A DNA stretch of 64,000 nucleotides, taken from positions 3,896,476 to 3,960,475 of the forward strand of contig CM060121.1 of the NCBI GenBank assembly GCA_030522415.1. Direction: 5' to 3'. Numbering within the stretch: position 1 is the stretch's first letter; every line of letters begins with the position of its first letter. Under the pieces are notes generated by a model that did not search any database, was not told the DNA's origin, and was given only the letters and a program-made list of their open reading frames with translations. This document shows, piece by piece, positions 33,473 through 42,885 of the stretch. The stretch comes from Channallabes apus (taxonomy: Eukaryota > Chordata > Actinopteri > Siluriformes > Clariidae). The position numbers and the translations under genes are program-made.

Positions 33473-34559
33473 TTTTTTTAAATTATTATTAAATGATGCA
33501 TCATGCTTTCAAACATTTTCATCTACAGTAAATGACTTGAAACCTCAATGAAAAACCTCACAAACGTTATTGAGAAAACAAAAAATTTTGTTCTAGAGAT
33601 TCTACCTTGGTGCTGAAACTGGAGACTCCTTCCTTAAATGCTGAATAAAAGTCTCCTTATGAACTTCATCATACTAACAAATGTTTTTTTTTCTAAGTAT
33701 TATTTTCTCATTGCTTAAAGTAAATGTATGGATGTGATTTTTTCCGTTAACATTTTGCTTTAAACAAGTCCAAAGGAAAAATAAAAAATAAATAAAAATA
33801 AAAAAAACAACCCTGAGATCACATAATAACCTAACAATCACTTTGACAATTTATTCAGGACATGCCTCGAAATCCCCTTTTTCTCATTAGATGGAGTGAT
33901 TGTGTATTGTCTTTATCTTTCCACAGTATACTTTAGAGAAGGAATTGCAAGATCCTTATCTCAGGCAAAACAGACAAGAAAATAAGGTGAATGTCAGGTT
34001 TCCAAGTGTGTATTCCCGACCTCGTACCTCTGGCGCGGCGGCTCTCGTGTGTCGGACGGGTGTCTGGTATTAAGAATGTAAAACTTTCGCTCTCGATCGT
34101 CATAACGCGGTTTCATTAGACTCGGTAACAACCTCCCCTAAAGGGCATGAGTTTCCTGATAAAGCAGTCAAAAGAAACGTTAATATTTAACAACAACAGC
34201 ATGTCGTGCATTTAATCCTCATAAATACTGCACTGTAGATGGGACCTAGTTTACAAATGAATCTAATTAAAATTTATCCTTGAAGAGGCATTAGAATGTT
34301 CAAAGGAATGCTAATGTCATTTTTGAAATGTAAAAAAAAAAAAAAAGAAGTCAGGGCATTGAAATAAAAAGAGAGAGAAAAGATTTGTGGCGCTAATTGC
34401 AGAGCAATTTGCAATGACAAAAAGCCATGAGTGTATCAGCGGTCATCAAGTTATCTCTAACCCGGTCATAAGGGCCGCCTCATCTCCTCTCTCTCTCCTT
34501 TTTATGTGCTCTTTCTCTTTCTCTCATCCACCCCATTTCTTTCTCTACCCTCTTCTCTA

Positions 34560-34619
<60 letters not shown>

Positions 34620-35723
34620 AGAGCTACAGCCTGCTTAGCATCTCATTAGAGTAATACAGGATGCAGCAAATGGAAAATGAAATGGATATGCTTTAAAGTC
34701 CTATTAATGGGTTCATGGGAGTCCATGAACACAGCTAATTAAGGTTATGAGACTCATGCTCACAGTCGGGGAGTGAGAGAGGCAGAAATGTGTATGTTTT
34801 CATCAAGCACAGTTTTATTTATTTTTTTATTATGGGTTTTTCCCCCCTAATGGCCAGAAATGGACAGCTGTGAAATTTCATAAATTTAAATCAGGGCAAT
34901 CATGATTTTCTCTGCTTCAAATGTATTTCCTGTGTGAATTGTACCATGAAGGGTTAGCGTGCGACGGTGAGAGTTGTAATCTGCTCGCGTGTGAATGAAC
35001 GAGCAACAAGGTTTCGCACTTTGCAACTGACTGTTATGAAAAAGGCACGTAGGTCGAGGTTAGGTTACGTCCACGTGACAAGTATAAAGTGACTCAGTTC
35101 CTTTGAGTTTTGCTTATCCGAATGCGAAACAGACGTTTCCACATTGGAATCAGATAAAAGTCACTTGTAATTATGAAAGTGAACCGTCATCACATCCAAA
35201 TCTGATCTGACCAAAAATTAACCGGAACTGAACAATGTGGCTTGTAATGTTGTAGCTTTTGTTTAGTCCTAGAAACATAATGTCTTCCTGACAAACTCTA
35301 TGAACACACCATTTAACAACACATGAAAACTCATGTTTTAAAAACATCCAATTTGAAATTTACTAACCTGACTAGTTAGGTACAGTACTGTACTGTAGGT
35401 TTCACCTTTGGGAATTCTTGTTGGAGGCCACTTTGCTGCACTCTGATATGATCTCATCACTCTCAGCCACGTCCTGTCACCCTATTTTACCATTTTCTCC
35501 AACGATTTACACAACATCAGATTTAAAACAGTAATCCTTGATTACAAAACTTAAAATAGACCCCCTCCCATCTACCCGAAGACACTTTTCAATGCCACCT
35601 TGTACCATGGTTCATTTGGGGAACATGCATTGCTCAACCTTCTTAAGACAAAAGGAATACAAGCCTCAAGACCTTGACCTTCCCCTGGCTGCCCAAGCTG
35701 CTGAGTCAATGGCTTTCTTTAAA
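33473..35723. other. Unique DNA; CT/CA microsatellite; candidate conserved block
   Basis: A (CT)n(CA)n(GA)n microsatellite spans about 34556-34625. Between roughly 34100 and 34480 the DNA lacks repeats and contains words such as AATTGCAGAGCAATTTGC, AAAAGCCATGAG and CATCAAGTTATC, typical of conserved non-coding DNA. No gene is recognised. Confidence 0.35.
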
Positions 35724-36610
35724 GGATGACTGATGACCTCTGCACTGTGGAGTCACTATGATTACTTGCAGAGGTTTCTTTGATCTAATCCAATAATCTT
35801 GGATAGAGACCAAACTGGAAGCCGGGAAATACCCTTAGGTATTGCCATCATTGACAAATCCATACTAGAGATACAAATGGTCAAAGGGTGAGGTCAACCT
35901 GGAAAACTCTAGGGTAGGGGGTCTTGACGTTTACCTAAGAATCAGCAGTATCTGATTCCACTTGTTTAATCAATCGGCTTTGTGTAACGTTTTTTAAATG
36001 ACTATTTGGTTAAAATTGAAGGTCATGGTACCCTTGAAGATACACTATTGCTTTAATCAGAGGGGAAAAAATTACAAATTACCAATATTTGCATTCTAGT
36101 GTGCAAAGCAAGTATCTGGATAGGAAACTAAACGTAGGAGTTATTATCTGTTCTAGCACCAGGGTGATGGAAACACTTTTCCCTTGGTTTCCGAACAGGC
36201 GGGATCTTTAAACAGTGACTGGAGACCTCTTCACTATGGGTCACTACAATTACCTCTAGAGTTGTCGTAGGCCATTCATTCTTAATAGAGTCCACACTGG
36301 AAATCAGGAAATACCCTTAGGCATTGCTGTCATTGAAAAATCCATACGTAGGGTAGAAGTGGTCAAAAGGTGAGGTCGAACCAGGAAACACTAGAGTAGG
36401 GGTCTTGACATTTATCCAAGAATTAGCTGTGTCTGATTCTACTTGTTTAATCAATTGACTTTGGTCTTCAATTAAATATTTGGTTACAATTGCCCTGGAG
36501 CAACGGTCATGGTACCCTTGAAGACAGGACGTACAGTATTGTACCTTCAGTTAGAGAAAGAGAAATCGCAAATGAAATTTTAAAAAGTACAAATCTGGGC
36601 ATTACCATTG
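35724..36610 (+). repeat. Diverged direct duplication, offset about 488 bases
   Basis: Copy A (35724-36107) and copy B (36211-36610) share GGAAATACCCTTAGG, AAATCCATAC, GGTCAAA(A)GGTGAGGTC, GGGGTCTTGAC, CTTGTTTAATCAAT and GGTCATGGTACCCTTGAAGA in the same order. Similarity is roughly three-quarters by eye. The unit is not one of the transposon families above, and I see no gene in it. Confidence 0.8.
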
Positions 36611-37157
36611 TTTATGGTCTACAGTAGTGAGCCAAAAAAGTACCTTTATTTCCGACTCTATAGCAAACAAGATCTAGGACAATGACTCAAGAAACAAGGA
36701 AAAACCCATGGAAACTTGGCAGCAGACAAATGTTAGTTCTTTAATCTTCAGGAACTGGTTTATTCTGGTCATGGGTGTGCAGTAAATGATCTAGAGATTA
36801 TTCTGAGAACAATTAGTATGAGACAAGAAACTACCCCAGATGGGATGGCAGGCCATAGCAGGGCATCATGAACAAACAGTCACACTTAGATGAACTTACT
36901 CATGTTTTTGGACAATGGGAGGAAACCCACATGGATGTAGAAAGAAGATATGTAGCTCTGAATAATAGCCCAAGTCCACGGTTAATCTGGGGGCCCAGGA
37001 GGTGGAAACATGGAAATTAGGGAAAATGAAAACAAGAGAACAAAAACAAGTTTGGTGTAACTGAACCTAAAGATATACAGAAACCCACCTTTGTAGTTCA
37101 ACTACTAGAAAGAATTTCAGTGGTTCATATGAGAAAGTTAGAAAAACTTTTAGTACA
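36611..37157. other. Unique DNA with a decayed SINE body
   Basis: Nothing coding is recognised. A weak body-like motif (TTTTTGGACAATGGGAGGAAACC) near 36905-36930 suggests a worn SINE-A piece. Confidence 0.4.
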
Positions 37158-37535
37158 AGGCGGCGCGGTGGTGTAGTGGTTAGCACTGTCGCCTTGCACC
37201 TCCAGGGTCTGGGTTCGATTCCCCGGCCAGGCTCGATTCCCGTCTCTGTGTGCATGGAGTTTGCATGTTCTCCCCGTGCTTGGTGGGTTTCCTCCGGGTA
37301 CTCCGGTTTCCTCCCACAGTCCAAAGACATGCAGATTAGGCTAATTGGAATTCCCCAAAAAAATGCCCGTAGTGTGTGATTGGGTGTGTGTATGTGTGTG
37401 TGCCCTGCGATGGATTGGCACCCTGTCCAGGGTGTACCCCGCCTAGTGCCCGAAGTCTCCTGGGATAGGCTCCAGGTCCCCCGCGACCCTGAACACAGGG
37501 TTAAGCGGTATAGAAAATGAATGAATGAATGAATG
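37158..37535 (+). mobile_element. Complete SINE-A copy with 13-bp target-site duplication
   Basis: This is the only well-preserved full copy on the plus strand: GGCGGCGCGGTGGTGTAGTG head, GGGTTCGATTCCCC, body, (GT)n, TGGATTGGCACCCTGTCC, and a TATAGAAAATGAATG tail. AACTTTTAGTACA lies on both sides (37145-37157 and 37536-37548). Confidence 0.93.
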
Positions 37536-37548
37536 AACTTTTAGTACA

Positions 37549-38744
37549 GCTTTCAACATTCAACTTTATAAATGTTGTCTGTGGCAGATTAGGCCACACC
37601 TCCACTGGGTGGAGACTCTTTTTTTTTTTATCATATTAAGATCCTATTTTTGCAGAGACCTTTATTCTTGGCATAAATATTGTTTCTTGTAACTATCCTC
37701 ATAAATATATTGCACTTTCACATGCTGCGCGTTCTGCTTCTAAAATAAAAACGTCCTTTAATAATTATTGTGATTCAGATCATGAGGTCACGTTTATCCA
37801 TGCAGAAACCCATGTAATTCCATCGGCTCTTGTCTGAAAGCATCATTTGCCGCAATAAACTGCTTGGCTACAATTATTCCTGCCTAGGGATTAAAAATGA
37901 ATATTATGTGCTGCTAATTTACAGTTACTGTACTCCATTGCCTCGTTTAATTGCCGGCCATAATGCCGAGGTTTATGTTTCTCCATAATGATGAAAATAA
38001 CCTGGTTGCGTTAGTGAACTGATTCACTGTCTGTCTGTGTGTGTGTGTGTCTCTGTGTGTGTGTGTGTCTGTGTGTGTGTACTGCGGTCTACATGCGGAT
38101 AATTAAGGCTGCGTTTTTGTGACATCGCAAAAGAAAAAAGTGATAAAGGTAGATGTGAATCAGTAGAGTCCTGCTGGTGATTGAACTTTTAAACAAGCCT
38201 GACCTCAATCAAACTCCCATCATGCACCTGTAAAAATGTCAGCACTGTTTACAGTACAGTATGTTGTCAGACATTACACCCTCACTGAATGGAGGCAATC
38301 ACTGTCGGGGTAGTCAGGTAATGCTTCGGTAGCTCATAAATCTCATAAAAGAAAATGTATCCTAGTGAACAATGGCTTGTGGAAACGTATTAGATTATCA
38401 TTAATCATGTTTAAATACTTTAAACCTTTGCAGGTAAAATATTTAGTTTTGAATACTGAACATAATAAAGTCTTTTTCAGTCAAGTCATTCTTGGTGTGA
38501 CCATTTTTCTAAAATGTCTAGTAAGGGACGTTTGTTTTAAACTGCATCTTATTTCTAGCTAATGTGATTTACACACAGTTTATAAATGTGAAATGAACTT
38601 TCTCCATGTAACTAATCATTGTAATGGCATGAGGCGGGTATCTTGGAATCATTTTTACCCCCTTAGCGCCATTTTCTGCCCGATGAGACTAAATCGGGAA
38701 AAATTTATGAATTCGAATTTTCGGAATTGGAATATGAATTCATG
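37549..38744. other. Unique DNA; candidate conserved non-coding block at 37740-38020
   Basis: The segment 37740-38020 is free of repeats and rich in AATTATT, TAATTG and AATGATG words (CAATTATTCCTGCC, CATAATGCCGAGG). It ends at a (GT)n tract (about 38034-38082). The rest is AT-rich and unrecognised. Confidence 0.35.
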
Positions 38745-39015
38745 ATATTGTGGCGTGGGCGGGCCGGCGGCTGACGACCATCACGCTTTGCGAGGGTTTT
38801 CTCTGTGTCTACCATGAGAGAGAGGGGTGTTTGGGTTGGGTTTGGCTTCGTCCAAGTTGGGCGTGTGTATGTGTGTGTGCTTGACCTGTGTATGTGTGCT
38901 TCTGCTGAGTTAATAAACTACTCCCGAGCCATTTGCATTGGGGAGCAAGTAAGCTCACTCGTACTCCAAGATCCCTGCTAGCATCGAAAAACGCTACATT
39001 GGTGTCAGAAGTGGG

Positions 39016-39545
39016 ATGGAGAGTTTCGAGTTGGAGCGAACGGCGGAGGACCTGCGCAAGATTCAGGGTCTCCTGGATGGAACCAGTGCCAGCAAAGCGG
39101 CACGACAAAAGCGGAGCGGCGAGATGAGGATCCCGGCACTGGATCCTGGAACGGAGCCTAACGTTGACGCTGCGCAAGTGCCGGAGCAAGCTACAGCTCC
39201 GTGCCGACAATGTGCGCCGCAGCTGCGCCTTCCCTCCTACAACGGCGCCGTTGAACCCTACGCGTTCTTCGCCCAAGTGGAGCTAGCCGCCGACTTGCTG
39301 GTCTCCGGCGGAAACGGCTGTAAGGGTAGCACTCTCGCTGAAGGGCGACGCGCTCCGGGCATTGGAAGACCTCCGGGCCGATGAGCGGAAGGACTAGGCA
39401 AAGCTCCAAGAGTCGCTTCACCTCCGGTTCGGCGCCGATGACCGTCAAGAAGCAGCGTGCGAGGAGCTGGCGGTCCGCGAGCGGCGCGTGTCTGAGCCAC
39501 TGGGCGCGTTCGCCATGGACTTAAGAGGCCAGGCGCGGCAACACA
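39016..39545 (+). pseudogene. Gypsy gag N-terminal remnant
   Basis: The frame opens 17 bases behind the LTR with MESFELERTAEDLRKIQGLL and reaches RLPSYNGAVEPYAFFAQVEL (about residue 75). The latter matches the opening of the Gypsy Gag capsid-like region (P-YDG-P--F-A-L-Q). A shift near 39330 moves the continuation (LKGDALRALEDLRADERKD) to another frame, and a TAG follows KD. Protease, reverse transcriptase and RNase H are deleted after it. Confidence 0.75.
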
Positions 39546-39800
39546 TGTGGGCGTGGACACTCACAGCCAGAGGCGAGGCTTTGCTGCTGGTGAGCAGGTG
39601 TGGGTGTGTTCCTCCGGAAGGAAGAGAGGGCGTTCACCCAAGCTCATGTCTCACTGGGTGGGCCCCTGTACGGTACTTGCTCAGCTCGCCGAGTTCATCT
39701 ACCGGGTGCGGTTGGCGGGGCGGGCGCGAGTTTTGCTCCACCAAGACTGTCTTGCGCCTTACCAGCCGCACGCCGGCGAGACATCAAACTCTGCGGAGGC
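39546..39800 (+). pseudogene. Gypsy integrase C-terminal remnant
   Basis: The text GEQVWVCSSGRKRGRSPKLM and SHWVGPCTVLAQL followed by FIYRVRLAGRARVLLHQDCL and APYQP is the usual C-terminal (GPY/F-type) part of Gypsy integrase: a G-x-VW-V start, K-SPKL, W-GP, YRV and H-D-L-PY. The zinc-binding and catalytic domains are missing. The reading frame beyond about 39800 continues into the 3' LTR by chance. Confidence 0.85.
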
Positions 39801-40134
39801 TGGACCGCCTCCGGGACAATGTGCACTACCCCGGCGTTCAGCGCCGACCGCCTTCACGCCTCCAAGACTGAGAGTCATGGTGACCGGGGACGGTCACAGC
39901 TCGGTCATACACACGACCGTCATGCTTTGCGGGGGTTTTCTCTGTGTCTACCATGAGAGAGAGGGGTGTTTGGGTTAGTGGCTTTGGCCAAGTTGGGCGT
40001 GTGTATGTGTGTGTGCTTGACCTGTGTATGTGTGCTTCTGCTGAGTTAATAAACTACTCCCCAGCCATTTGCATTGGGGAGCAAGTAAGCTCACTCGTAC
40101 TCCAAGATCCCTGCTAGCGTCGAAAAACGCTACA

Positions 40135-40216
40135 ATATCTAAATGTCCTGAAATGTTTCAATTGACCTTATGTTGCACTCAAAGCAATTTCCCCCCCTTT
40201 TTTTTGCATTAGTTTT
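40135..40216. other. Short spacer between two LTR elements
   Basis: Eighty-two bases including a poly-T stretch and both target-site flanks. It shows the two LTR elements are separate insertions and not parts of one. Confidence 0.8.
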
Positions 40217-40582
40217 TGTAACGGTTAACCGCTAGATGGCGCCAGAGCGCCATTTATATTTATGTTGTGTTTTGAGTTGTAGTTTTGTTTTTCGTTCAGT
40301 TTGACTTCAGTTCCCAGTTTGCACCTCGGTCAGGTGACGTAGAAGCTCACCTGAACCGAGGGAAGTTAATTTGATTATTGGGTTATGTTTAGTGCTATAA
40401 ATAGCCTGGCTGGACTCCAGTCAGGCGTCTAGCAACCGTTACCGAAGGTTCAGTTTGTGTTGGAGTACGTTTGTTTTATGTTTTGTTTGAAAGTAAATAA
40501 AAGGACTTTGTTAACCGTCAGCTTGCCTCCGCGATCATGCCTCGCACCCACTCCAGACGCAGACAGAGAGGGAATCGTGACA
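40217..40582 (+). promoter_or_regulatory. 5' LTR with TATA box and polyadenylation signal
   Basis: CTATAAATAG at about 40396 is a clear TATA box, so transcription should begin near 40420-40430. AAATAAAAGG near 40496 provides a polyadenylation signal. U3 is then about the first 205-210 bases. The ATG of the long frame lies within U5 at 40537. The first 224 bases equal the 3' LTR base for base, as far as I can tell by eye. Confidence 0.8.
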
Positions 40583-42885
40583 GATTGCTAGACCTACCAA
40601 GAGGCATGGCGGAGGATCCCCTCCTGAAGTTTTTTGGGGGGGGCGCAGTGGCCATCTTGCCCGAGCTGACGAACTGGCGGGACAGCGAAGAGGAGTACTT
40701 CGGCTGGGACTATAACATCGGGCTGGTAGAGGACGAGGAGGAGATGTACCGCAGCTGCGAGTACAGATTGCTGGAGGAGCAGGAGCACCTGCGAGAGAGC
40801 AGCGAGGAGAGAGAGAGAGAGACACCACAAAGCTGGGAGGGCTGCAGGCTCGCCATTCGGCGGACGCCATTCAGGGGCGACGCGGCACGGGGTCACGTGG
40901 TTCCCCGCACTGGCCGGAAGAGAAGGGCGAGGAAGCCCAAGTACGGCGGTGACGAGGGGGAAATAAAACCCCAGGCAGAGCAGCAGCAAAGAGAGGAGGA
41001 GCTCATGTGGTGGATTCCGGAGCCGGAACGGGTGAGTGAAATGCTGGAGCATGTTAAGGAGCTCCAGCAGATGATCCTCCACTTCCGGGATGACCGCGAA
41101 GCGGGCTCGGAGCTTTCTCCTCTCGTGCAAACACTCAGCAGCGAGCTAGCGTGTCAGCAGCCGCTGCCCGACGCACCGCCACCTTCCAGCTTCGAGGACA
41201 GCGAGCCAGCGTGTCTACAGCTGCTGTCCGACGCACCCGTCTTACCGCCGCCTTTCGGCTTTGAGGACAGCGAGCCAGCGTGTCTACAGCTGCTGTCCGA
41301 CGCACCCGTATTACCGCCGCCTTTCGGCTTTGAGGACAGCGAGCCAGCGTGTAAACAGCTGCTGTCCGATACACCCGTTTTACCACCGCCTCCCGGCTTT
41401 GAGGACGACGTTGAGCCGTCGTTGAGCGCCGTGCACGCTCCAACGCTGCAGGAGAGCGCCGTGCACGCTCCAACGCTGCAGGAGAGCGCCGTGCACGCTC
41501 CAACGCTGCAGGAGAGCGCCGTGCACGCTCCAACGCTGCAGGAGAGCGCCGTGCACGCTCCAACGCTGCAGGCGAGCGCCGTGCACGCTCCCACGCTGCA
41601 GGCGAGCTCCGTGCACGCTCCCACGCCGCAGACGAGCTCCGTGCACGCTCCCACGCCGCAGGCGAACGCCGTGCACGCTCCAACGCCGCAGGCGAGCGCC
41701 GTGCAACCTCCAACGCTGCAGGCGAGCGCCGTGCACGCTCCAACGCCACCGCCCGGCTTCGAGGACAGCGAGCTAGCATGTCAGCAGCCGCTGTCCCACG
41801 CACATGTTCTGCCGCCGCCTCCCGGCTTTGAGCACGCTCCAGGGCCGTCGTCGAGCGCACTGCACGCTCCAGGGCCGTCGTCGAGCGCACTGCACGCTCC
41901 AACGCCTGCGTCGAGCGCAGGGACCGCTCCCACGCCGTCTACGAGCGCAGGGACCGCTCCCACGCCGTCTACGAGCGCAGGGACCGCTCCCACGCCGTCT
42001 ACGAGCGCAGGGACCGCTCCCACGCCGTCTACGAGCGCAGTGACCGCTCCCACGCCGTCTACGAGCGCAGTGACCGCTCCCACGCCGCCTACGAGCGCAG
42101 TGACCGCTCCCACGCCGCCTACGAGCGCAGTGACCGCTCCCACGCCGCCTACGAGCGCAGTGACCGCTCCCACGCCATCTACGAGCGCAGTGACCGCTCC
42201 CACGCCGTCTACGAGCGCAGTGACCGCTCCCACGCCGCCTACGAGCGCAGTGACCGCTCCCACGCCGCCTACGAGCGCAGTGACCGCTCCCACGCCGCCT
42301 ACGAGCGCAGTGACCGCTCCCACGCCGCCTACGAGCGCAGTGACCGCTCCCACGCGGTCTACGAGCGCAGTGACCGCTCCAACGCCTGCGTCGAGCGCAG
42401 TGACCGCTCCAACGCCTGCGTCGAGCGCTTCTCCAGCCCTGCAGCCGCCGAGCACGCTTCCAGCTCAGCAGCATCCGAGCACGCTTCCAGCTCAGCAGCA
42501 TACGAGCACTTCTCCAGCTCTGCCGCCGCCGAGCACTTCTCCAGCTCTGCCGCCGCCGAGCACTTCTCCAGCTCTGCCGCCGCCGAGCACGCTTCCAGCT
42601 CTGCAGCAGCCGAGCACGCTTCCAGCTCTGCAGCAGCCGAGCACTTCTCCAGCTCTGCAGCAGCCGAGCACTTCCCCAGCTCTGCAGCCGCCGAGCACGC
42701 TTCCAGCTCTGCAACCGCCGAGCACGCGTCCAGCCCAGCAGCCGCAGAGCAGGCCTCCAGCCCCGTCACCCAGCCTCCTGGATAGGAGGCTAAAGGTAGA
42801 ACATTGGGTTGGGTGTCCGGGGCCTCCGGTGATGCTCCGGAGGAGCATTTTTGGGAGGGGGGGTAATGTAACGGTTAACCGCTAG
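40537..42885 (+). CDS. 782-codon repetitive protein of an LTR element, unknown function
   Basis: One open frame fills the element. Start choice is open: the ATG at 40537 is in the LTR and gives a basic leader (MPRTHSRRRQRGNRDR); the ATG at 40606 (MAEDPLLKFF) begins just behind the LTR. The stop TAG is in the 3' LTR. Residues 25-100 are acidic (DSEEEYFGWDYN, DEEEMYRSCEYRLLEEQEHL), 126-135 are basic (GRKRRARKPK), and 163-185 look helical (RVSEMLEHVKELQQMILHF). From about 205 come 23-residue units (ACLQLLSDAPVLPPPFGFED), then eleven 10-residue units (SAVHAPTLQE), then about eighteen 10-residue units (TSAVTAPTPP), then about twelve 9-residue units (STLPALQQP). By position it could replace Gag; the sequence supports no specific function. 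Codons are GC-rich compared with the AT-rich surroundings. Confidence 0.75.
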   Translation: MPRTHSRRRQRGNRDRLLDLPRGMAEDPLLKFFGGGAVAILPELTNWRDSEEEYFGWDYNIGLVEDEEEMYRSCEYRLLEEQEHLRESSEERERETPQSWEGCRLAIRRTPFRGDAARGHVVPRTGRKRRARKPKYGGDEGEIKPQAEQQQREEELMWWIPEPERVSEMLEHVKELQQMILHFRDDREAGSELSPLVQTLSSELACQQPLPDAPPPSSFEDSEPACLQLLSDAPVLPPPFGFEDSEPACLQLLSDAPVLPPPFGFEDSEPACKQLLSDTPVLPPPPGFEDDVEPSLSAVHAPTLQESAVHAPTLQESAVHAPTLQESAVHAPTLQESAVHAPTLQASAVHAPTLQASSVHAPTPQTSSVHAPTPQANAVHAPTPQASAVQPPTLQASAVHAPTPPPGFEDSELACQQPLSHAHVLPPPPGFEHAPGPSSSALHAPGPSSSALHAPTPASSAGTAPTPSTSAGTAPTPSTSAGTAPTPSTSAGTAPTPSTSAVTAPTPSTSAVTAPTPPTSAVTAPTPPTSAVTAPTPPTSAVTAPTPSTSAVTAPTPSTSAVTAPTPPTSAVTAPTPPTSAVTAPTPPTSAVTAPTPPTSAVTAPTRSTSAVTAPTPASSAVTAPTPASSASPALQPPSTLPAQQHPSTLPAQQHTSTSPALPPPSTSPALPPPSTSPALPPPSTLPALQQPSTLPALQQPSTSPALQQPSTSPALQPPSTLPALQPPSTRPAQQPQSRPPAPSPSLLDRRLKVEHWVGCPGPPVMLRRSIFGRGGNVTVNR
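41155..41410 (+). repeat. 69-bp coding repeat, about four units
   Basis: Units encode ACLQLLSDAPVLPPPFGFED and SEP. The second and third are almost identical; the first and last diverge. A further lone copy (ACQQPLSHAHVLPPPPGFE) sits near 41775-41835, between the two 30-bp blocks. Confidence 0.85.
41431..41760 (+). repeat. 30-bp coding repeat, eleven units
   Basis: Units begin at 41431 and follow every 30 bases to 41731, with GTGCACGCTCCAACGCTGCA as the core. The first five or so are nearly identical, and later units change GAG to GCG, CTGCAG to CCGCAG. All changes are substitutions, so the frame is kept. Confidence 0.92.
41881..42420 (+). repeat. 30-bp coding repeat, eighteen units
   Basis: Units of ACGAGCGCAGTGACCGCTCC plus CACGCCGCCT recur every 30 bases from 41881 to 42391. 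Early ones read GGGACC, later ones GTGACC, and the last position alternates between CCGCCT and CCGTCT, a pattern of block-wise duplication. Confidence 0.93.
42430..42770 (+). repeat. 27-bp coding repeat, about twelve units
   Basis: AGCACGCTTCCAGCTCTGCA followed by GCAGCCG or GCCGCCG encodes STLPALQQP-type nonamers. Variants ACTTCTCCAGC and CAGCATCCG are interspersed. Confidence 0.88.

Larger units (their letters stand above)
38749..40134 (+). mobile_element. Gypsy-type LTR element reduced to 1.4 kb
   Basis: A 5' LTR (38749-38998) and a 3' LTR (about 39878-40134) begin with TG and end CGCTACA, and share most of their length (GTTTTCTCTGTGTCTACCAT, GTGCTTCTGCTGAGTTAATA). The first 30-40 bases differ strongly. 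ATAT lies on both sides (38745-38748, 40135-40138). TTGGTGTCAGAAGTGGGA right behind the 5' LTR is a primer-binding site of the kind common in Gypsy elements. The internal 880 bases keep only the start of gag and the end of integrase, so the copy cannot move by itself. Confidence 0.9.

Noticed and set aside
41135..42769. Minus-strand ORFs of 255, 313, 224 and 136 codons within the LTR element
   Set aside because: Shadows of the GC-rich 30-bp repeats. The plus-strand frame is longer, spans non-repeat DNA and fits the LTR orientation.
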